Shown in pieces: positions 50,879-60,379 of a stretch of DNA of 64,000 nt (the stretch's first letter is position 1; each line of letters starts with the position of its first letter). The position numbers and the translations under genes were made by a program. Under the pieces are notes generated by a model. That model did not search any database and was not told the origin of the DNA. It was given only the letters and a program-made list of their open reading frames with translations. Origin of the DNA: Actinomycetota bacterium (GTDB lineage: Bacteria > Actinomycetota > Thermoleophilia > Solirubrobacterales > Solirubrobacteraceae); contig WLOQ01000006.1 in assembly GCA_009699245.1 (NCBI GenBank), positions 92,937 to 156,936 of the forward strand, in the 5' to 3' direction.

Positions 50879-51730
50879 GTGGAATCCCAGCCTCATAGCC
50901 AGCAGCGCACCGCCAAGGTCATCGCCTTCGCCAACCAGAAGGGTGGCGTCGCCAAGACGACCACGGCACTGAATCTCGCCGTCGCCTTCCAGGAGACCGG
51001 TCACCGGGTCCTGTGCGTCGACATGGACCCTCAGGGCAACCTGACGATGTCCCAGGGGATCGACCCGGACACGGTCGAGGAGTCGATGTACGACGTCCTC
51101 GTCCATGACATGCCGATCCGCCAAGTGATCCGCAAGCGTGAGATCGACGTGGCCTGTGCCTCGATCGATCTCGCCGGCGCCGAGATCGCGATGTCGGCGA
51201 AGATCGGCCGCGAGCGCTCACTCCAGAAGGCGCTCAATGTGGTCGCCGAGGACTACGACTTCGTCTGCATCGACACGCCACCGAGCCTCGGTCTGCTGAC
51301 CATCAACGCGCTGACCGCGGCGCACAAGGTCATCGTCCCCGTGCAGTGCGAATATCTGTCGATGCGTGGTCTCATCCAGCTGCAGAACACGCTGCAGATG
51401 ATCCGCGAGAACCTCAACCCGGACGTCGAGATCGAAGGCATCCTGCCGACGCTCATGGACACCCGCACAGTGCACGCGAAGGAGGCGATCGAGATCCTCG
51501 AGGAGAACTTCGGGGACCGCGTCTTCGCCTCGCGCATCCGCAAGACCATCCGGTTCGCCGAGGCCCCCGTCAAGGGCATGTCGGTCCTGAAGTACGAGCC
51601 CAACGGCGTCGCCGCCCAGTCCTACCGCGATCTCGCGCAGGAGTTGCTCGCGAAGCCGTCGATGGGCGGAGTCCCCATCGTCGTCCCCACCACCACCGAC
51701 CAGGAGGTCGCGGCGCCCCATGTCCAGTGA
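50879..51730 (+). CDS. parA: ParA/Soj-family partition ATPase
   Basis: A 283-residue ParA: deviant Walker [19 protein letters not shown] with signature K21, then [17 protein letters not shown], switch [19 protein letters not shown] and [15 protein letters not shown]. The GTG at 50879 is used: a GGAG ribosome-binding site lies seven bases upstream and the N-terminus gains typical ParA length; the frame remains open to an ATG at 50807, which has neither signal. No parB is nearby. The stop lies inside the start of ftsZ (11-base overlap), so this ParA is coupled to cell division rather than to a ParB/parS system. Confidence 0.88.
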   Translation: MESQPHSQQRTAKVIAFANQKGGVAKTTTALNLAVAFQETGHRVLCVDMDPQGNLTMSQGIDPDTVEESMYDVLVHDMPIRQVIRKREIDVACASIDLAGAEIAMSAKIGRERSLQKALNVVAEDYDFVCIDTPPSLGLLTINALTAAHKVIVPVQCEYLSMRGLIQLQNTLQMIRENLNPDVEIEGILPTLMDTRTVHAKEAIEILEENFGDRVFASRIRKTIRFAEAPVKGMSVLKYEPNGVAAQSYRDLAQELLAKPSMGGVPIVVPTTTDQEVAAPHVQ

Positions 51731-53168
51731 CAAGCGCGCACGCGCAAGCATGCGAGAGGGTCCCCTCTCCGAACTCTTCCGCCGCACCGGCGGTGCCGCC
51801 AAGCCCGAGGAGTCGGCACCTGAGGGTGCCGACTCGCAGGCCGAGGTCGATGCCCCCCAGCAGGAGGGCGTGACCGAGGAGCCACAGGCCGCCACGGCCG
51901 CCGGGCGCGATCACTACCCGCACCCGTCGCTGACCTCCGATCCGGAGGCCGACCCGCGCACCCCGACGCCGCAGGAGCGCCTGCGCAGCGCCTTCAGCGC
52001 CGATCTTCCCGACGACATCCTCGCCGCGGCCCCCGCGCTGCGCCGCGAGGCGCCGCCGTTGCAGAACCCCTGGGCCGACAGCGAGCGCCCCGCCTCCGGG
52101 CCGGGCACGCCGTCGATCCGCGTCGTCGGCGTCGGTGGCGCCGGCGTGAACGCCGTCAACCGCATGGTCGAGGCCGGGATCAACAGCGTCGAGTTCATCG
52201 CCGTCAACACTGACGTTCAGTCGCTCCAGCAGTCTGCGGCCGACGTCACCGTCCACATCGGGGAGCGGATCACCCGCGGCCTCGGCGCCGGGGCCAACCC
52301 GGAGGTCGGGCGTGCCTCGGCGATGGAGGACTACGACCGCATCAAGCATCTGCTCAAGGGCTCGGACATGGTGTTCGTCGCCGCCGGCTCCGGTGGTGGC
52401 ACCGGCACCGGAGCCGCGCCGATCATCGCGCGCATCGCCCGTGAGGTCGGAGCGCTCACGGTCGGCATCGTGACGCGGCCGTTCGGCTTCGAGGGCACGC
52501 GTCGCGCGACCGCCGGCATGGTCGGCGTCGAGGCGCTCGCCAACGAGGTCGACACGCTCATCGTGGTCCCGAACGACCGCCTCCTGAGCGTCCTCGATCA
52601 GCAGACCTCGATGGTCGAGGCGTTCCGTGTGGCTGACGACGTGCTGCGCCAGGGTGTCCAGGGCATCAGTGACCTCGTCACGCTCCCGGGCATCATCAAC
52701 CTCGACTTCGCCGACGTGCGCACGATCATGTCCGAGGCCGGCAGTGCGCTGCTCGGCATCGGCATGGGCACGGGGGACAACCGCGCCGCGGTCGCCGCCG
52801 AGCAGGCCGTCTCCTCGCCGCTGCTGGAGACGAGCATGGAGGGCGCACGGTCGATCCTCCTCTCGATCACCGGCGGCAGCGACCTCTCCCTGTGGGAGGT
52901 CAATGAGGCCGCGAAGGCCGTCAGCGAGGCCGCGCACCCCGAGGCGAACATCATCTTCGGGGCGATGGTCGACGAGCAGCTCCGCGACCAGGTGTGGGTG
53001 ACGGTCATCGCCACCCGCTACGGCACCGACCGCGTCCGGCCGAACCGCCGGATGGAGGAGCCCGCCGGCGAGCCGCGCGTGGAGCGTCGCGACCGCGGTG
53101 CCAGCACGCTGCGCACCGGAACCGGGGTCTCGCAGCTCGACGTCCCCGAGTTCATGCCGAAGCGATAG
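51720..53168 (+). CDS. ftsZ: Cell division protein FtsZ with long N-terminal extension
   Basis: Tubulin-like GTPase of 482 residues. The GTPase domain begins only at about residue 131 ([19 protein letters not shown]), with the GTP signature GGGTGTG at 225-231, the T7 loop [11 protein letters not shown], and the conserved C-terminal peptide [10 protein letters not shown]. The first 130 residues are an acidic, disordered extension with two conserved-looking islands, [14 protein letters not shown] near the start and [21 protein letters not shown] near residue 85-104. Usual FtsZ starts within about 10 residues of the GTPase domain. It overlaps parA and ends with a hairpin terminator. Confidence 0.94.
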   Translation: MSSDKRARASMREGPLSELFRRTGGAAKPEESAPEGADSQAEVDAPQQEGVTEEPQAATAAGRDHYPHPSLTSDPEADPRTPTPQERLRSAFSADLPDDILAAAPALRREAPPLQNPWADSERPASGPGTPSIRVVGVGGAGVNAVNRMVEAGINSVEFIAVNTDVQSLQQSAADVTVHIGERITRGLGAGANPEVGRASAMEDYDRIKHLLKGSDMVFVAAGSGGGTGTGAAPIIARIAREVGALTVGIVTRPFGFEGTRRATAGMVGVEALANEVDTLIVVPNDRLLSVLDQQTSMVEAFRVADDVLRQGVQGISDLVTLPGIINLDFADVRTIMSEAGSALLGIGMGTGDNRAAVAAEQAVSSPLLETSMEGARSILLSITGGSDLSLWEVNEAAKAVSEAAHPEANIIFGAMVDEQLRDQVWVTVIATRYGTDRVRPNRRMEEPAGEPRVERRDRGASTLRTGTGVSQLDVPEFMPKR

Positions 53169-53182
53169 CGGATCGCTCGCGT

Positions 53183-53207
53183 CCCGCCGGTCCACTGGGC
53201 CGGCGGG
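53183..53207 (+). terminator. Hairpin after ftsZ
   Basis: A perfect 8-bp stem CCCGCCGG/CCGGCGGG with a nine-base loop starts 15 bases after the ftsZ stop. No T-run follows, as is common in high-G+C actinobacteria. Confidence 0.6.
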
Positions 53208-53218
53208 TGATCGCCCTC

Positions 53219-53224
53219 TACGCT
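53219..53224 (+). promoter_or_regulatory. Leaderless -10 element of the gamma-glutamyltransferase gene
   Basis: TACGCT eight bases before the ATG at 53233 and just downstream of the ftsZ hairpin. Confidence 0.5.
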
Positions 53225-53232
53225 CCGCTGCG

Positions 53233-54714
53233 ATGACGGTCTCGAGGGGCATGGTCGCTGCGGGCCATCCGCAGACCGCGGCGGTCGGCGCGCAGGTGCT
53301 GCGCGAGGGCGGGAACGCCGTCGATGCGGTCCTCGCCTCGATGCTCGCCTCGTGGGTGCTCGAGCCGCTGCTGACGGGGCCGGGCGGCGGGGGCTACATG
53401 CTCGTCGCCGGAGCCGGCACCGAGCCCACGCTGCTCGACTTCTTCGTCGCCGCGCCGGGCGCCGATGCCGGCGCCACACACGCCGAGCTCCTGCCGATCG
53501 AGGTGGACTTCGGCGGAGCGCGCCAGATCTTCAACTGCGGACCGGCCTCGTGCGGGGTCTCGGGAACTCCCGCGGGCATCGCCGCCGCGGCCGAGCGCTG
53601 GGGCGTCGTGCCGCTCGCCGATCTCGCCGCCCCGGCTGCGCAGCTCGCACGCGACGGGATCCGGATCAACGCGCAGCAGGGCTACATCTTCGAGATCCTC
53701 GCCGGCCTGCTGCTGCGCGGTGAGCCGGCGGCGCAGGAGCTCTTCGCGCCCGGCGGCCGCGTGTTGCGCGCGGGTGACACGTTCCGCAGTGATGACTTCG
53801 CCGACACGATCGAGCGGCTCGGTCGCGATGGCGCCGAGCCGTTCTACCGTGGCGACCTCGCGGACGCGGTCGTCGAGCACGTCACGCGTGGCGGCGGCCT
53901 GCTCGGCACCACGGACCTCGCCGCCTACGGCGCGCTGCCCCGCGAGCCCGTGCGCGCCGACTACCACGGGCGCCAGGTGCTGACCAACCCGCCGCCGTCA
54001 GCGGGCGGCATCCTGCTCGCGCTCGCGCTCGGCCGACTCGATGCGCTGGACCGCGCGCCGCGCCCGGAAGAGCTCGCGGCCGTCATGCGCGACGTCCAGG
54101 AGCTGCGCACGCCCGCGTTCACCGCCGGACTCGCGGAGACCGGGTTCCTCCAGCGCTTCCTCGCCGCGAACCTCGGTTCGACGACCCACATCTCCGCGCT
54201 CGACGCCGACGGCCTCGCGTGCTCGGCGACCTGCAGCAACGGGACGTCATCCGGCGTCGTCGTCCCGGGGACCGGCATCCACCTGAACAACATCATGGGC
54301 GAGGAGGACCTCAATCCGCTCGGGTTCTTCCGCGACCCGCCCGGGCTGCGGATGCCGTCGATGATGTCGCCGACGGTCGTGCTCGGTGCAGACGGCGAGG
54401 TCGAGCTCGTCCTCGGGAGCGCCGGCTCGAACCGCATCCGCTCGGCGATCCTCCAGGTGGTCGTCAACGTCGTCGACCACGGGATGTCCGCGGCCGAGGC
54501 GATCGCCGCGCCGCGGCTGCACGTCGAGGGTGGCGTCGCGTACGCCGAGCCGGGGATCGACGTCGCCGCCATCGCGGGCGCCGGCAGCCCGGCGCCCTTC
54601 ACCGAGCAGAATCTCTTCTTCGGCGGCGTGCAGGCCGTCGAGCGCGACGCCGTCAGCGGTCTGCTGTCCGGTGCGGGCGATCCGCGGCGCGGCGGAGCCG
54701 CCGTCGCGGCCTAG
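53233..54714 (+). CDS. Gamma-glutamyltransferase family protein
   Basis: A 493-residue member of the Ntn-hydrolase gamma-glutamyltransferase family: GMVAAGHPQTAAVGAQVLREGGNAVDAVLAS near the N-terminus, GPGGGGYMLV, and the autoprocessing site with the catalytic Thr in GSTTHISALDADG, followed by GIHLNNIMGEEDLNP and GLRMPSMMSPTVVL. No signal peptide is seen, unlike most periplasmic GGTs, so it may act in the cytosol. The substrate (glutathione, mycothiol-related or other gamma-glutamyl amides) cannot be told. It has its own promoter downstream of the ftsZ terminator. Confidence 0.9.
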   Translation: MTVSRGMVAAGHPQTAAVGAQVLREGGNAVDAVLASMLASWVLEPLLTGPGGGGYMLVAGAGTEPTLLDFFVAAPGADAGATHAELLPIEVDFGGARQIFNCGPASCGVSGTPAGIAAAAERWGVVPLADLAAPAAQLARDGIRINAQQGYIFEILAGLLLRGEPAAQELFAPGGRVLRAGDTFRSDDFADTIERLGRDGAEPFYRGDLADAVVEHVTRGGGLLGTTDLAAYGALPREPVRADYHGRQVLTNPPPSAGGILLALALGRLDALDRAPRPEELAAVMRDVQELRTPAFTAGLAETGFLQRFLAANLGSTTHISALDADGLACSATCSNGTSSGVVVPGTGIHLNNIMGEEDLNPLGFFRDPPGLRMPSMMSPTVVLGADGEVELVLGSAGSNRIRSAILQVVVNVVDHGMSAAEAIAAPRLHVEGGVAYAEPGIDVAAIAGAGSPAPFTEQNLFFGGVQAVERDAVSGLLSGAGDPRRGGAAVAA

Positions 54715-54717
54715 GCG

Positions 54718-55344
54718 TCAGCCGAACCGCACGACGCCGTTCGAGGACGCGCGGACCTCGGCGCGCTCGAGGTAGTCGAGCCGCTTGAGGGCGGCGAGCA
54801 GGATGCGCCCGAGCAGGCGCATGCGGGCGATCTCGGAGCGCAGGACGAGCAGCTGCTGCTTGATCTCCGGCCCGAGCTCGACCGTCGCTGCCATCTCATA
54901 CGCGGACATCAGGGCGAGGTCCTCGGGGTCGATCGCGCGCTCGGAGGCTTCGAGGACGAGCTCGGCATACGCGTCGCGCGTGCGCCGCGCCGCCTCGCCG
55001 TCGGGGAGCTCGTCGGTGTCGTCGAGGACTTCGACGATCGCCGCGGGGTACGGACGGTCGTGGATCTCCTCGACCACGCGCACCGGCAGGCGCCCCTGGG
55101 TGAGGATGTTGAGGCGCCCGTCGTCGAAGCGCTCGAGAACCTCGGTGACCGCCATCGTGCAGCCGATCGGCTCGACGCCCTCCTCGCCGGCGGCGACGAT
55201 CGCGAAGCTCATGTCCTGCTCGAGACAGTCAGCGACCATGGCCCGGTAGCGCGGCTCGAAGATGTGCAGCGGCACGACCTCGCCGGGCACCGCGACCATG
55301 CCGAGGGGGAACAGCGGCGTGACGATCTCAGGGCGGTCAGCCAT
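54718..55344 (-). CDS. LON peptidase N-terminal (substrate-binding) domain protein
   Basis: A 208-residue protein consisting of a LON-SB/PUA-like domain: TPLFPLGMVAVPGEVVPLHIFEPRYRAMVADCLE, IGCTMAVTEVLERFDDGRLNILTQGR, then a helical C-terminal part. No ATPase or protease domain follows, so this is a stand-alone form, common in actinobacteria and cyanobacteria with unknown role. The start at 55344 fits the family and has a TACACT box six bases upstream. It is divergent from the photolyase gene. Confidence 0.88.
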   Translation of the reverse strand: MADRPEIVTPLFPLGMVAVPGEVVPLHIFEPRYRAMVADCLEQDMSFAIVAAGEEGVEPIGCTMAVTEVLERFDDGRLNILTQGRLPVRVVEEIHDRPYPAAIVEVLDDTDELPDGEAARRTRDAYAELVLEASERAIDPEDLALMSAYEMAATVELGPEIKQQLLVLRSEIARMRLLGRILLAALKRLDYLERAEVRASSNGVVRFG

Positions 55345-55350
55345 CGTCCG

Positions 55351-55356
55351 AGTGTA
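55351..55356 (-). promoter_or_regulatory. Leaderless -10 element of the LON-domain gene
   Basis: TACACT on the minus strand, six bases from the ATG at 55344. Confidence 0.55.
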
Positions 55357-55376
55357 CGTTCGGCCCGTACGTGGGG

Positions 55377-56786
55377 ATGATGACTTCGATCGCAATCGTC
55401 TGGCTGCGGCGCGACCTGCGCGTCCATGACCACCCCGCTCTCGCTCGCGCCGCGCGCGAACACGACCGCGTCGTGCCCCTCTTCGTCCTCGACCAGCGGC
55501 TGCTCGACGGGCGCTTCGCGAGCGCCCCGCGCAACGCTTTCCTGCGCGGCTGCCTCGCGGCGCTCGATGGCGAGCTCACCGCCCGCGGTGCCGGCCTCGT
55601 CGTCCGCGAGGGCGCGCCGGAGGACGTGGTGCCCGAGCTCGCCGCGCAGCTCGGCGCCGCCGAGGTCCTCTGGGCCAGCGACGTCTCACCATTCGCCCGC
55701 GGGCGTGACCGGCAGGTGCGCACCCTGCTCGAGGCCGCCGGTGTCGCCGCGACATCCTGCCCGGGGACGTACTGCGCCGACATCGGCCGGCCGCGGACGA
55801 AGACCGGCAAGCCGTACACCGTCTTCACGCCATTCTGGAAGGCGCAGCGCGAGCTGCCGCGCCGGGCGGTCGAGGACGCGCCCGCGGCGCTGCGCCTGCC
55901 CGACGGGCTCGATCGGGGCGCACTCCCCGATGGCCCCGCGCTCGGCGACCTCCTCACAGAGGCGATCTGCGCACCCGGCGAGCCCGCGGCCCGCGCGGCG
56001 CTCGGCGCCTGGATCGATGGGCCCGTGGACGCGTACGGCGACCGTCACGACGATCTCACCGGCGGGTCGAGCGCCCTCTCGCCGCACCTGCGCTGGGGCA
56101 CGATCTCTGCGCGCGAGGTCGAGCAGCGGGCCATGGACCGCGGCTCTGAGGGGGCCGCCGCATTCGTGCGCCAGCTCGCCTGGCGCGACTTCTACGCGCA
56201 CGTCCTGCTGCTGCATCCAGAGGTCGCGCGCCTTGAATTCCAGCCGCGCTTTCGCGCGCTCGAGTGGGATGACGACCCGGAGCTCCTCGCCGCATGGCAG
56301 GAGGGCCGCACCGGCTATCCGCTCGTCGATGCCGGCATGCGCCAGCTCGCCGCCACGGGCTGGATGCACAACCGCGCACGCATGGTCGTCGGCTCGTTCC
56401 TCACGAAGGATCTCCATCTCGACTGGCGCGCCGGCGAGCTGTGGTTCGAGCGGCTGCTGCTCGACGCCGAGCCGGCGCAGAACGCCGGCAACTGGCAGTG
56501 GATCGCCTCAACGGGGGTCGACCCCGCGCCGTACTTCCGGCGCATCTTCAACCCGGTGCTCCAGCAGCAGAAGTTCGATCCGGACGGCGCGTACGTCCGG
56601 CGGTGGGTCCCGGAGCTCGCCGAGGTGCCCCTCGCGCGGCTCGCGGAGCCCTGGCGGATGACCCCCGAGGAGCAACAGGCGGCCGGGTGCGTGATCGGCG
56701 AGCACTACCCGGCGCCCATCATCGACCACGCGCATGAGCGCCACGTGGCGATGGACCGCTACCGCGCGGCGGCGCAGTCCGACTGA
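55377..56786 (+). CDS. phrB: Deoxyribodipyrimidine photolyase
   Basis: A 469-residue FAD-dependent DNA repair enzyme that splits pyrimidine dimers with light. The N-terminal Rossmann domain starts SIAIVWLRRDLRVHDHPALARA. The FAD domain has LSPHLRWGTISAREV, AFVRQLAWRDFYAHVLLLHPEV, and the signature GYPLVDAGMRQLAATGWMHNRARMVVGSFLTKDLHLDW, then NAGNWQWIASTGVDPAPYFRRIFNP. Class I CPD photolyase is the best fit. Several in-frame starts lie close together (GTG 55371, ATG 55377, ATG 55380); 55377 is a compromise. Confidence 0.93.
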   Translation: MMTSIAIVWLRRDLRVHDHPALARAAREHDRVVPLFVLDQRLLDGRFASAPRNAFLRGCLAALDGELTARGAGLVVREGAPEDVVPELAAQLGAAEVLWASDVSPFARGRDRQVRTLLEAAGVAATSCPGTYCADIGRPRTKTGKPYTVFTPFWKAQRELPRRAVEDAPAALRLPDGLDRGALPDGPALGDLLTEAICAPGEPAARAALGAWIDGPVDAYGDRHDDLTGGSSALSPHLRWGTISAREVEQRAMDRGSEGAAAFVRQLAWRDFYAHVLLLHPEVARLEFQPRFRALEWDDDPELLAAWQEGRTGYPLVDAGMRQLAATGWMHNRARMVVGSFLTKDLHLDWRAGELWFERLLLDAEPAQNAGNWQWIASTGVDPAPYFRRIFNPVLQQQKFDPDGAYVRRWVPELAEVPLARLAEPWRMTPEEQQAAGCVIGEHYPAPIIDHAHERHVAMDRYRAAAQSD

Positions 56787-56790
56787 GCGC

Positions 56791-57699
56791 TCAGGGGCGT
56801 CGCGCGCTGAGCAGCAGGTTGTAGAAGATCCCAGCCGGGAGCCGCCCTTCGAGGAGGCGCTCGTCGAGGCCCTTCAGCGCGAGATATCCCCGGAAGGCGT
56901 ACTGCCGCCAGGCGTTCGGGATCTCCTCCGGAACCGCCGTCGATTCCAGCGCGCGGTTCGTCCAGCCGAACCAGTTGGCGAGAAGCTCCTCGCCGGTGAT
57001 CCGCACGTCGTCGAAGCCGGCTGTGCGGGCGAGGTCGTCGAGCTGCCCGGGCGTGAAGGCGTGGACGTCGACGTGGCGCTCAAGCTCGTGGTTGGCGGCG
57101 CCGCCGTCGCTCTGTCCGGGGCGGGCGGGGGAGGCCCGCATCGCCCGCCGCCAGAGCGGCGCGAGCGCGGTCGCCGTGACCTTCGGCACGGTCGCCAGGC
57201 GGTCGCCGGTGCGTGAGGGCTCGCCGGCGAAGACGAGCACGCCGCCGGGCTTCAGGACCCGGTGGAACTCGGCGAACGCCGCCTCGAGGTCGGGTAGGTG
57301 GTGTAGGACGGCATGCCCGAGCACGAGGTCGAAGGAGGCGTCCGGGAACGGTAGGCGCTCGGCCTCGGCGACCTGCGCGTCGACGGTCAGGCCGAGCCGC
57401 TGCGCGTTGGCCTGGAGTGCATCGATCATCCCCTGCGAGATGTCGGTGCATGAGGCCTCGGCGACGACGCCGGCGCGCAGCAGATGCAGCGAGAAGTAGC
57501 CGGTCCCCGCGCCGATCTCGAGCGAGCGGCCGAAGGCGGGGAGCTCGCGGCCGAGCGCGCGCCGCACCTTGCCGAGCACCTGGTCGCTGCCGACGTCGCC
57601 CCAGTCGATGCCCCACTTGGCGTCGTAGTCCGCCGCGGCGCCGTCGTGGTAGCGGATGTTGACGTCGCGGATGTCGGCGGCGGAGTCGGGTGGCTGCAT
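56791..57699 (-). CDS. Class I SAM-dependent methyltransferase
   Basis: A 302-residue methyltransferase: VNIRYHDGAAADYDAKWGIDWG at the start, motif I SLEIGAGTGYFSLHLLRAGVV, CTDISQGMIDALQANAQRLGL, LPFPDASFDLVLGHAVLHHLPDLEAAFAEFHRVLKPGGVLVFAGEP, and a C-terminal part with WFGWTNRALESTA. The UbiE-like core is clear, while the C-terminal extension is specific to an actinobacterial group I cannot name. ATG 57699 is preferred over the very long upstream frame that is antisense to the P450 gene. A minus-strand TAGCCT lies ten bases upstream. It converges on photolyase with stops four bases apart. Confidence 0.85.
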   Translation of the reverse strand: MQPPDSAADIRDVNIRYHDGAAADYDAKWGIDWGDVGSDQVLGKVRRALGRELPAFGRSLEIGAGTGYFSLHLLRAGVVAEASCTDISQGMIDALQANAQRLGLTVDAQVAEAERLPFPDASFDLVLGHAVLHHLPDLEAAFAEFHRVLKPGGVLVFAGEPSRTGDRLATVPKVTATALAPLWRRAMRASPARPGQSDGGAANHELERHVDVHAFTPGQLDDLARTAGFDDVRITGEELLANWFGWTNRALESTAVPEEIPNAWRQYAFRGYLALKGLDERLLEGRLPAGIFYNLLLSARRP

Positions 57700-57753
57700 G
57701 CGGGGGCGCAGGCTATCGGCGTCGCGCGTCGGCCTGCGAGAATGGCGCCGCCT

Positions 57754-59058
57754 ATGACGACGGCCACGTCCTTTGCGGCGCCACCCGGTCCGCGCCTGCC
57801 GCGGGCGCTGCAGCTCCCGCGGTTCGTCGTGCGTCCCGGCGGCGTGCTCGCGCGCAGTCAGGCCCGCTACGGGGACATCTTCACCCTGCGCATCGAGCCG
57901 CACGCCGACTGGGTCGTGGTCAGCGAGCCGGATGCGGTTGCGGCGATCTTCCGCATGGGGCCGCAGGACTTCCGCGCGGGCACCGACATCCTGCGCCCGG
58001 TCCTCGGCGACCATTCGCTGCTCACGCTCGACGGTGAGGAGCACCTGCGCCAGCGTCGGCTGCTCTTGCCGCCGTTCCACGGCGACCGGATGCAGCGCTA
58101 TCGCGAGGTCGTGCGCGACGCGACGCTCGCGGCGCTGGATCGCATGCCGCAGGACCGGCCGTTCGCGCTGCGCGAGCACACGCAGGCGATCACGCTCGAC
58201 GTCATCCTGCGGGCGGTCTTCGGCGTCGAGGGAGCGGGGACGAGCCGCCTGCGCCGGCGCCTCGAGCGCCTGCTCCACTGGCTCTCCGGACCCGCCGCGC
58301 TGCTGGCGCAGACGGCGCTGGGTCCGGACAGCCGCCTCGCCCGAGCACACCGCAGCACCGCGGTCGACCCAGTCGACGTCGAGCTCCGGCGGCTGATCAC
58401 GCAGCGCCGCGCGGCCCCGGACCTCGACGAGCGCGACGACATCCTCTCGATGTTGCTCCTCGCGCGCGACGAGGACGGCGGGGCGATGACCGACGTCGAG
58501 CTGCGCGACGAGCTGCTCACGCTCCTCGTCGCGGGGCACGAGACGACCGCCACCGGCCTCGCCTGGGCGATGGAGCGGCTCACGCGCACGCCGCAGACGC
58601 TCGACCGGCTCAGCGCCGAGGCCCGCGCCGGCGGGAGCGCTTACACCGACGCGGTCGTGAAGGAGACGCTGCGTCTGCGGCCCGTCGTCATGGCCGTCAT
58701 GCGCACGCTCGAGGCGGACACGGTGCTCGCCGGGCACGCGCTGCCCGCCCGCACCAAGGTCGTCGCGAGCATCTACCTCATGCACCGTCGCCCAGAGCTC
58801 TATCCCGAGCCGTTCGCCTTTCGTCCCGAGCGCTTTCTCGGCGGCGACGGTCCGTCGTCGGCGTACGCGTGGATCCCCTTCGGTGGCGGCATCCGGCGGT
58901 GCATCGGGGCGGCGTTCGCGCAGATGGAGATGGAGGTCGTGCTGCAGACGCTCGTCGCGCAGGCCCGCTTCGCCCCCGTCGGCCCGCCGGAGCACGCGGT
59001 GCGACGCTCCGTCACCCGCGCCCCGCAGCGCGGCGGCGAGGTCGTGATGTCCCGATGA
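57754..59058 (+). CDS. Cytochrome P450 (first of a tandem pair)
   Basis: A 434-residue soluble P450. The I-helix oxygen-binding motif is LLVAGHETTATGLAWAM, the K-helix ExxR is ETLRLRP, and the haem loop is PFGGGIRRCIGAAFAQMEM with the ligand C383. The segment LTLDGEEHLRQRRLLLPPFHGDRMQRY is typical of the CYP110-like group of bacterial P450s acting on fatty acids, terpenes or alkanes. ATG 57754 gives MTTATSFAAPPGPRLP. The stop overlaps the second P450 start. No ferredoxin or reductase gene is adjacent. Confidence 0.93.
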   Translation: MTTATSFAAPPGPRLPRALQLPRFVVRPGGVLARSQARYGDIFTLRIEPHADWVVVSEPDAVAAIFRMGPQDFRAGTDILRPVLGDHSLLTLDGEEHLRQRRLLLPPFHGDRMQRYREVVRDATLAALDRMPQDRPFALREHTQAITLDVILRAVFGVEGAGTSRLRRRLERLLHWLSGPAALLAQTALGPDSRLARAHRSTAVDPVDVELRRLITQRRAAPDLDERDDILSMLLLARDEDGGAMTDVELRDELLTLLVAGHETTATGLAWAMERLTRTPQTLDRLSAEARAGGSAYTDAVVKETLRLRPVVMAVMRTLEADTVLAGHALPARTKVVASIYLMHRRPELYPEPFAFRPERFLGGDGPSSAYAWIPFGGGIRRCIGAAFAQMEMEVVLQTLVAQARFAPVGPPEHAVRRSVTRAPQRGGEVVMSR

Positions 59059-60356
59059 GGGCGGTGCGCGGCCCGGCGCCCGGCCCGCGGACGCCGCGGG
59101 CGATCCAGCTCGCCCGCGTCCTCAGTCCCGGGCCCGACTACGTCGAGCACCTCCACGAGCGCTACGGCGACGCGTTCGTCCTGCACTTCGAGAGCCGCCC
59201 GTGGACGGTGCTCGCGCACCCGGATCTCATCCGCGAGGTGTTCACCGCGCGCCCGGAGATCGTCCACGCCGGCGAGGCGAACGAGATCCTGCGCACCGCG
59301 CTCGGCGCGCATTCCGTGTTGCTGCTCGACGGGCGTGAGCACCTGCGCCAGCGCCGCCTCCTCCTGCCGCCGTTCCACGGCGAGCGCCTCGCGGCGCAGC
59401 GCGCGAGCATGGAGCGGATCGCGGCCGAGCGCGTGCGGCGCTTCCCGCCCGGGCGCGACTTCGCGCTGCGCCCGCACATGACCGCGATCACGCTCGAGAT
59501 CATCCTTGAGACGATTCTCGGGACCGACGCAGGCGACGAGCGCGCGGCCATGGCCGCGCCGCTCACCGGCCTGCTCGAGTGGTTCGGCGGGCGGTCCAGC
59601 CTCCTGCCGTCGGTGATGTTCGGGCCGGACAATCGGTTCGTCATCCAGCACCAGCGGCGGGTGCTCGACCCGGTCTTCGCCGAGCTCGAGCGGCTGATCG
59701 CACGCCGACGCGGCAGTGGGGGCCTTGAGGACCGCGAGGACGTCCTCTCGATGCTCCTGCTCGCCCGCGACGAGGACGGCACCGGCCTCACCGATGCCGA
59801 GCTGCGAGATCAGCTGATGACGCTCATGGTCGCCGGCCACGAGACCACGGCGACCGCGCTCTCCTGGGCGTTCGAGCGTCTCACGCGCGCCCCGGCGGCA
59901 CTCGCACAGCTCGAGGCGGAGGCCCGCGGCGGCGCGCAGCGCGCGTACGCGGAGGCGGTGTGCCGGGAGACGCTGCGCCTGCGCCCGGTCCTCAACAACG
60001 TGCTGCGCACGCTCCAGGCTCCGCTCGAGGTCGGCGGCGTCGTCTACCCGAAGGGCGTCGTGCTCGCCCCGAGCATCGTCCTCGTCCACCGGCGCGGCGA
60101 CATCTATCCCGACCCGCTCGCGTTCCGCCCGGAGCGCTGGCTCGGTGTCACGCCCGGCACCTACACCTGGATTCCCTTCGGCGGAGGGGTGCGGCGCTGC
60201 ATCGGCGCGAGCTTCGCGCTCCAGGAGATGGAGGTCGTGCTGCAGGCGGTCGCCCGCGCCGTCCATCTCGAGCCGGTCGGTGGCGACGAGTCGCCGGTCC
60301 CGCGCTTCATCACCTCCGCACCGAGCCGTGGCGGCATGGTGCGGGTCGCGGCCTGA
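59055..60356 (+). CDS. Cytochrome P450 (second of a tandem pair)
   Basis: A 433-residue P450 paralogous to its upstream neighbour: LLLDGREHLRQRRLLLPPFHGERLAAQR, I-helix MVAGHETTATALSWAF, ExxR ETLRLRP and haem loop PFGGGVRRCIGASFALQEM with C382. The shared motif block, almost equal length and ATGA overlap indicate a tandem duplication that has diverged in the substrate-contact regions (for example GTDAGDERAAMAAPLTGLLEWFGG). A TAGCGT box after its stop marks a new transcript for the next gene. Confidence 0.93.
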   Translation: MRAVRGPAPGPRTPRAIQLARVLSPGPDYVEHLHERYGDAFVLHFESRPWTVLAHPDLIREVFTARPEIVHAGEANEILRTALGAHSVLLLDGREHLRQRRLLLPPFHGERLAAQRASMERIAAERVRRFPPGRDFALRPHMTAITLEIILETILGTDAGDERAAMAAPLTGLLEWFGGRSSLLPSVMFGPDNRFVIQHQRRVLDPVFAELERLIARRRGSGGLEDREDVLSMLLLARDEDGTGLTDAELRDQLMTLMVAGHETTATALSWAFERLTRAPAALAQLEAEARGGAQRAYAEAVCRETLRLRPVLNNVLRTLQAPLEVGGVVYPKGVVLAPSIVLVHRRGDIYPDPLAFRPERWLGVTPGTYTWIPFGGGVRRCIGASFALQEMEVVLQAVARAVHLEPVGGDESPVPRFITSAPSRGGMVRVAA

Positions 60357-60366
60357 GCGCCCGCGA

Positions 60367-60372
60367 TAGCGT
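60367..60372 (+). promoter_or_regulatory. Leaderless -10 element of the methyltransferase-GH57-GT4 cassette
   Basis: TAGCGT seven bases before the ATG at 60380. Confidence 0.6.
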
Positions 60373-60379
60373 CACGCGC

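Noticed and set aside
51570..53252. 560-codon minus-strand frame antisense to ftsZ
   Set aside because: The sense strand is certainly ftsZ; the antisense product has no recognisable domain.
57700..58995. N-terminal extension of the minus-strand methyltransferase to over 700 residues
   Set aside because: The added part is antisense to the first P450 and non-homologous. The natural start at 57699 gives a complete methyltransferase.
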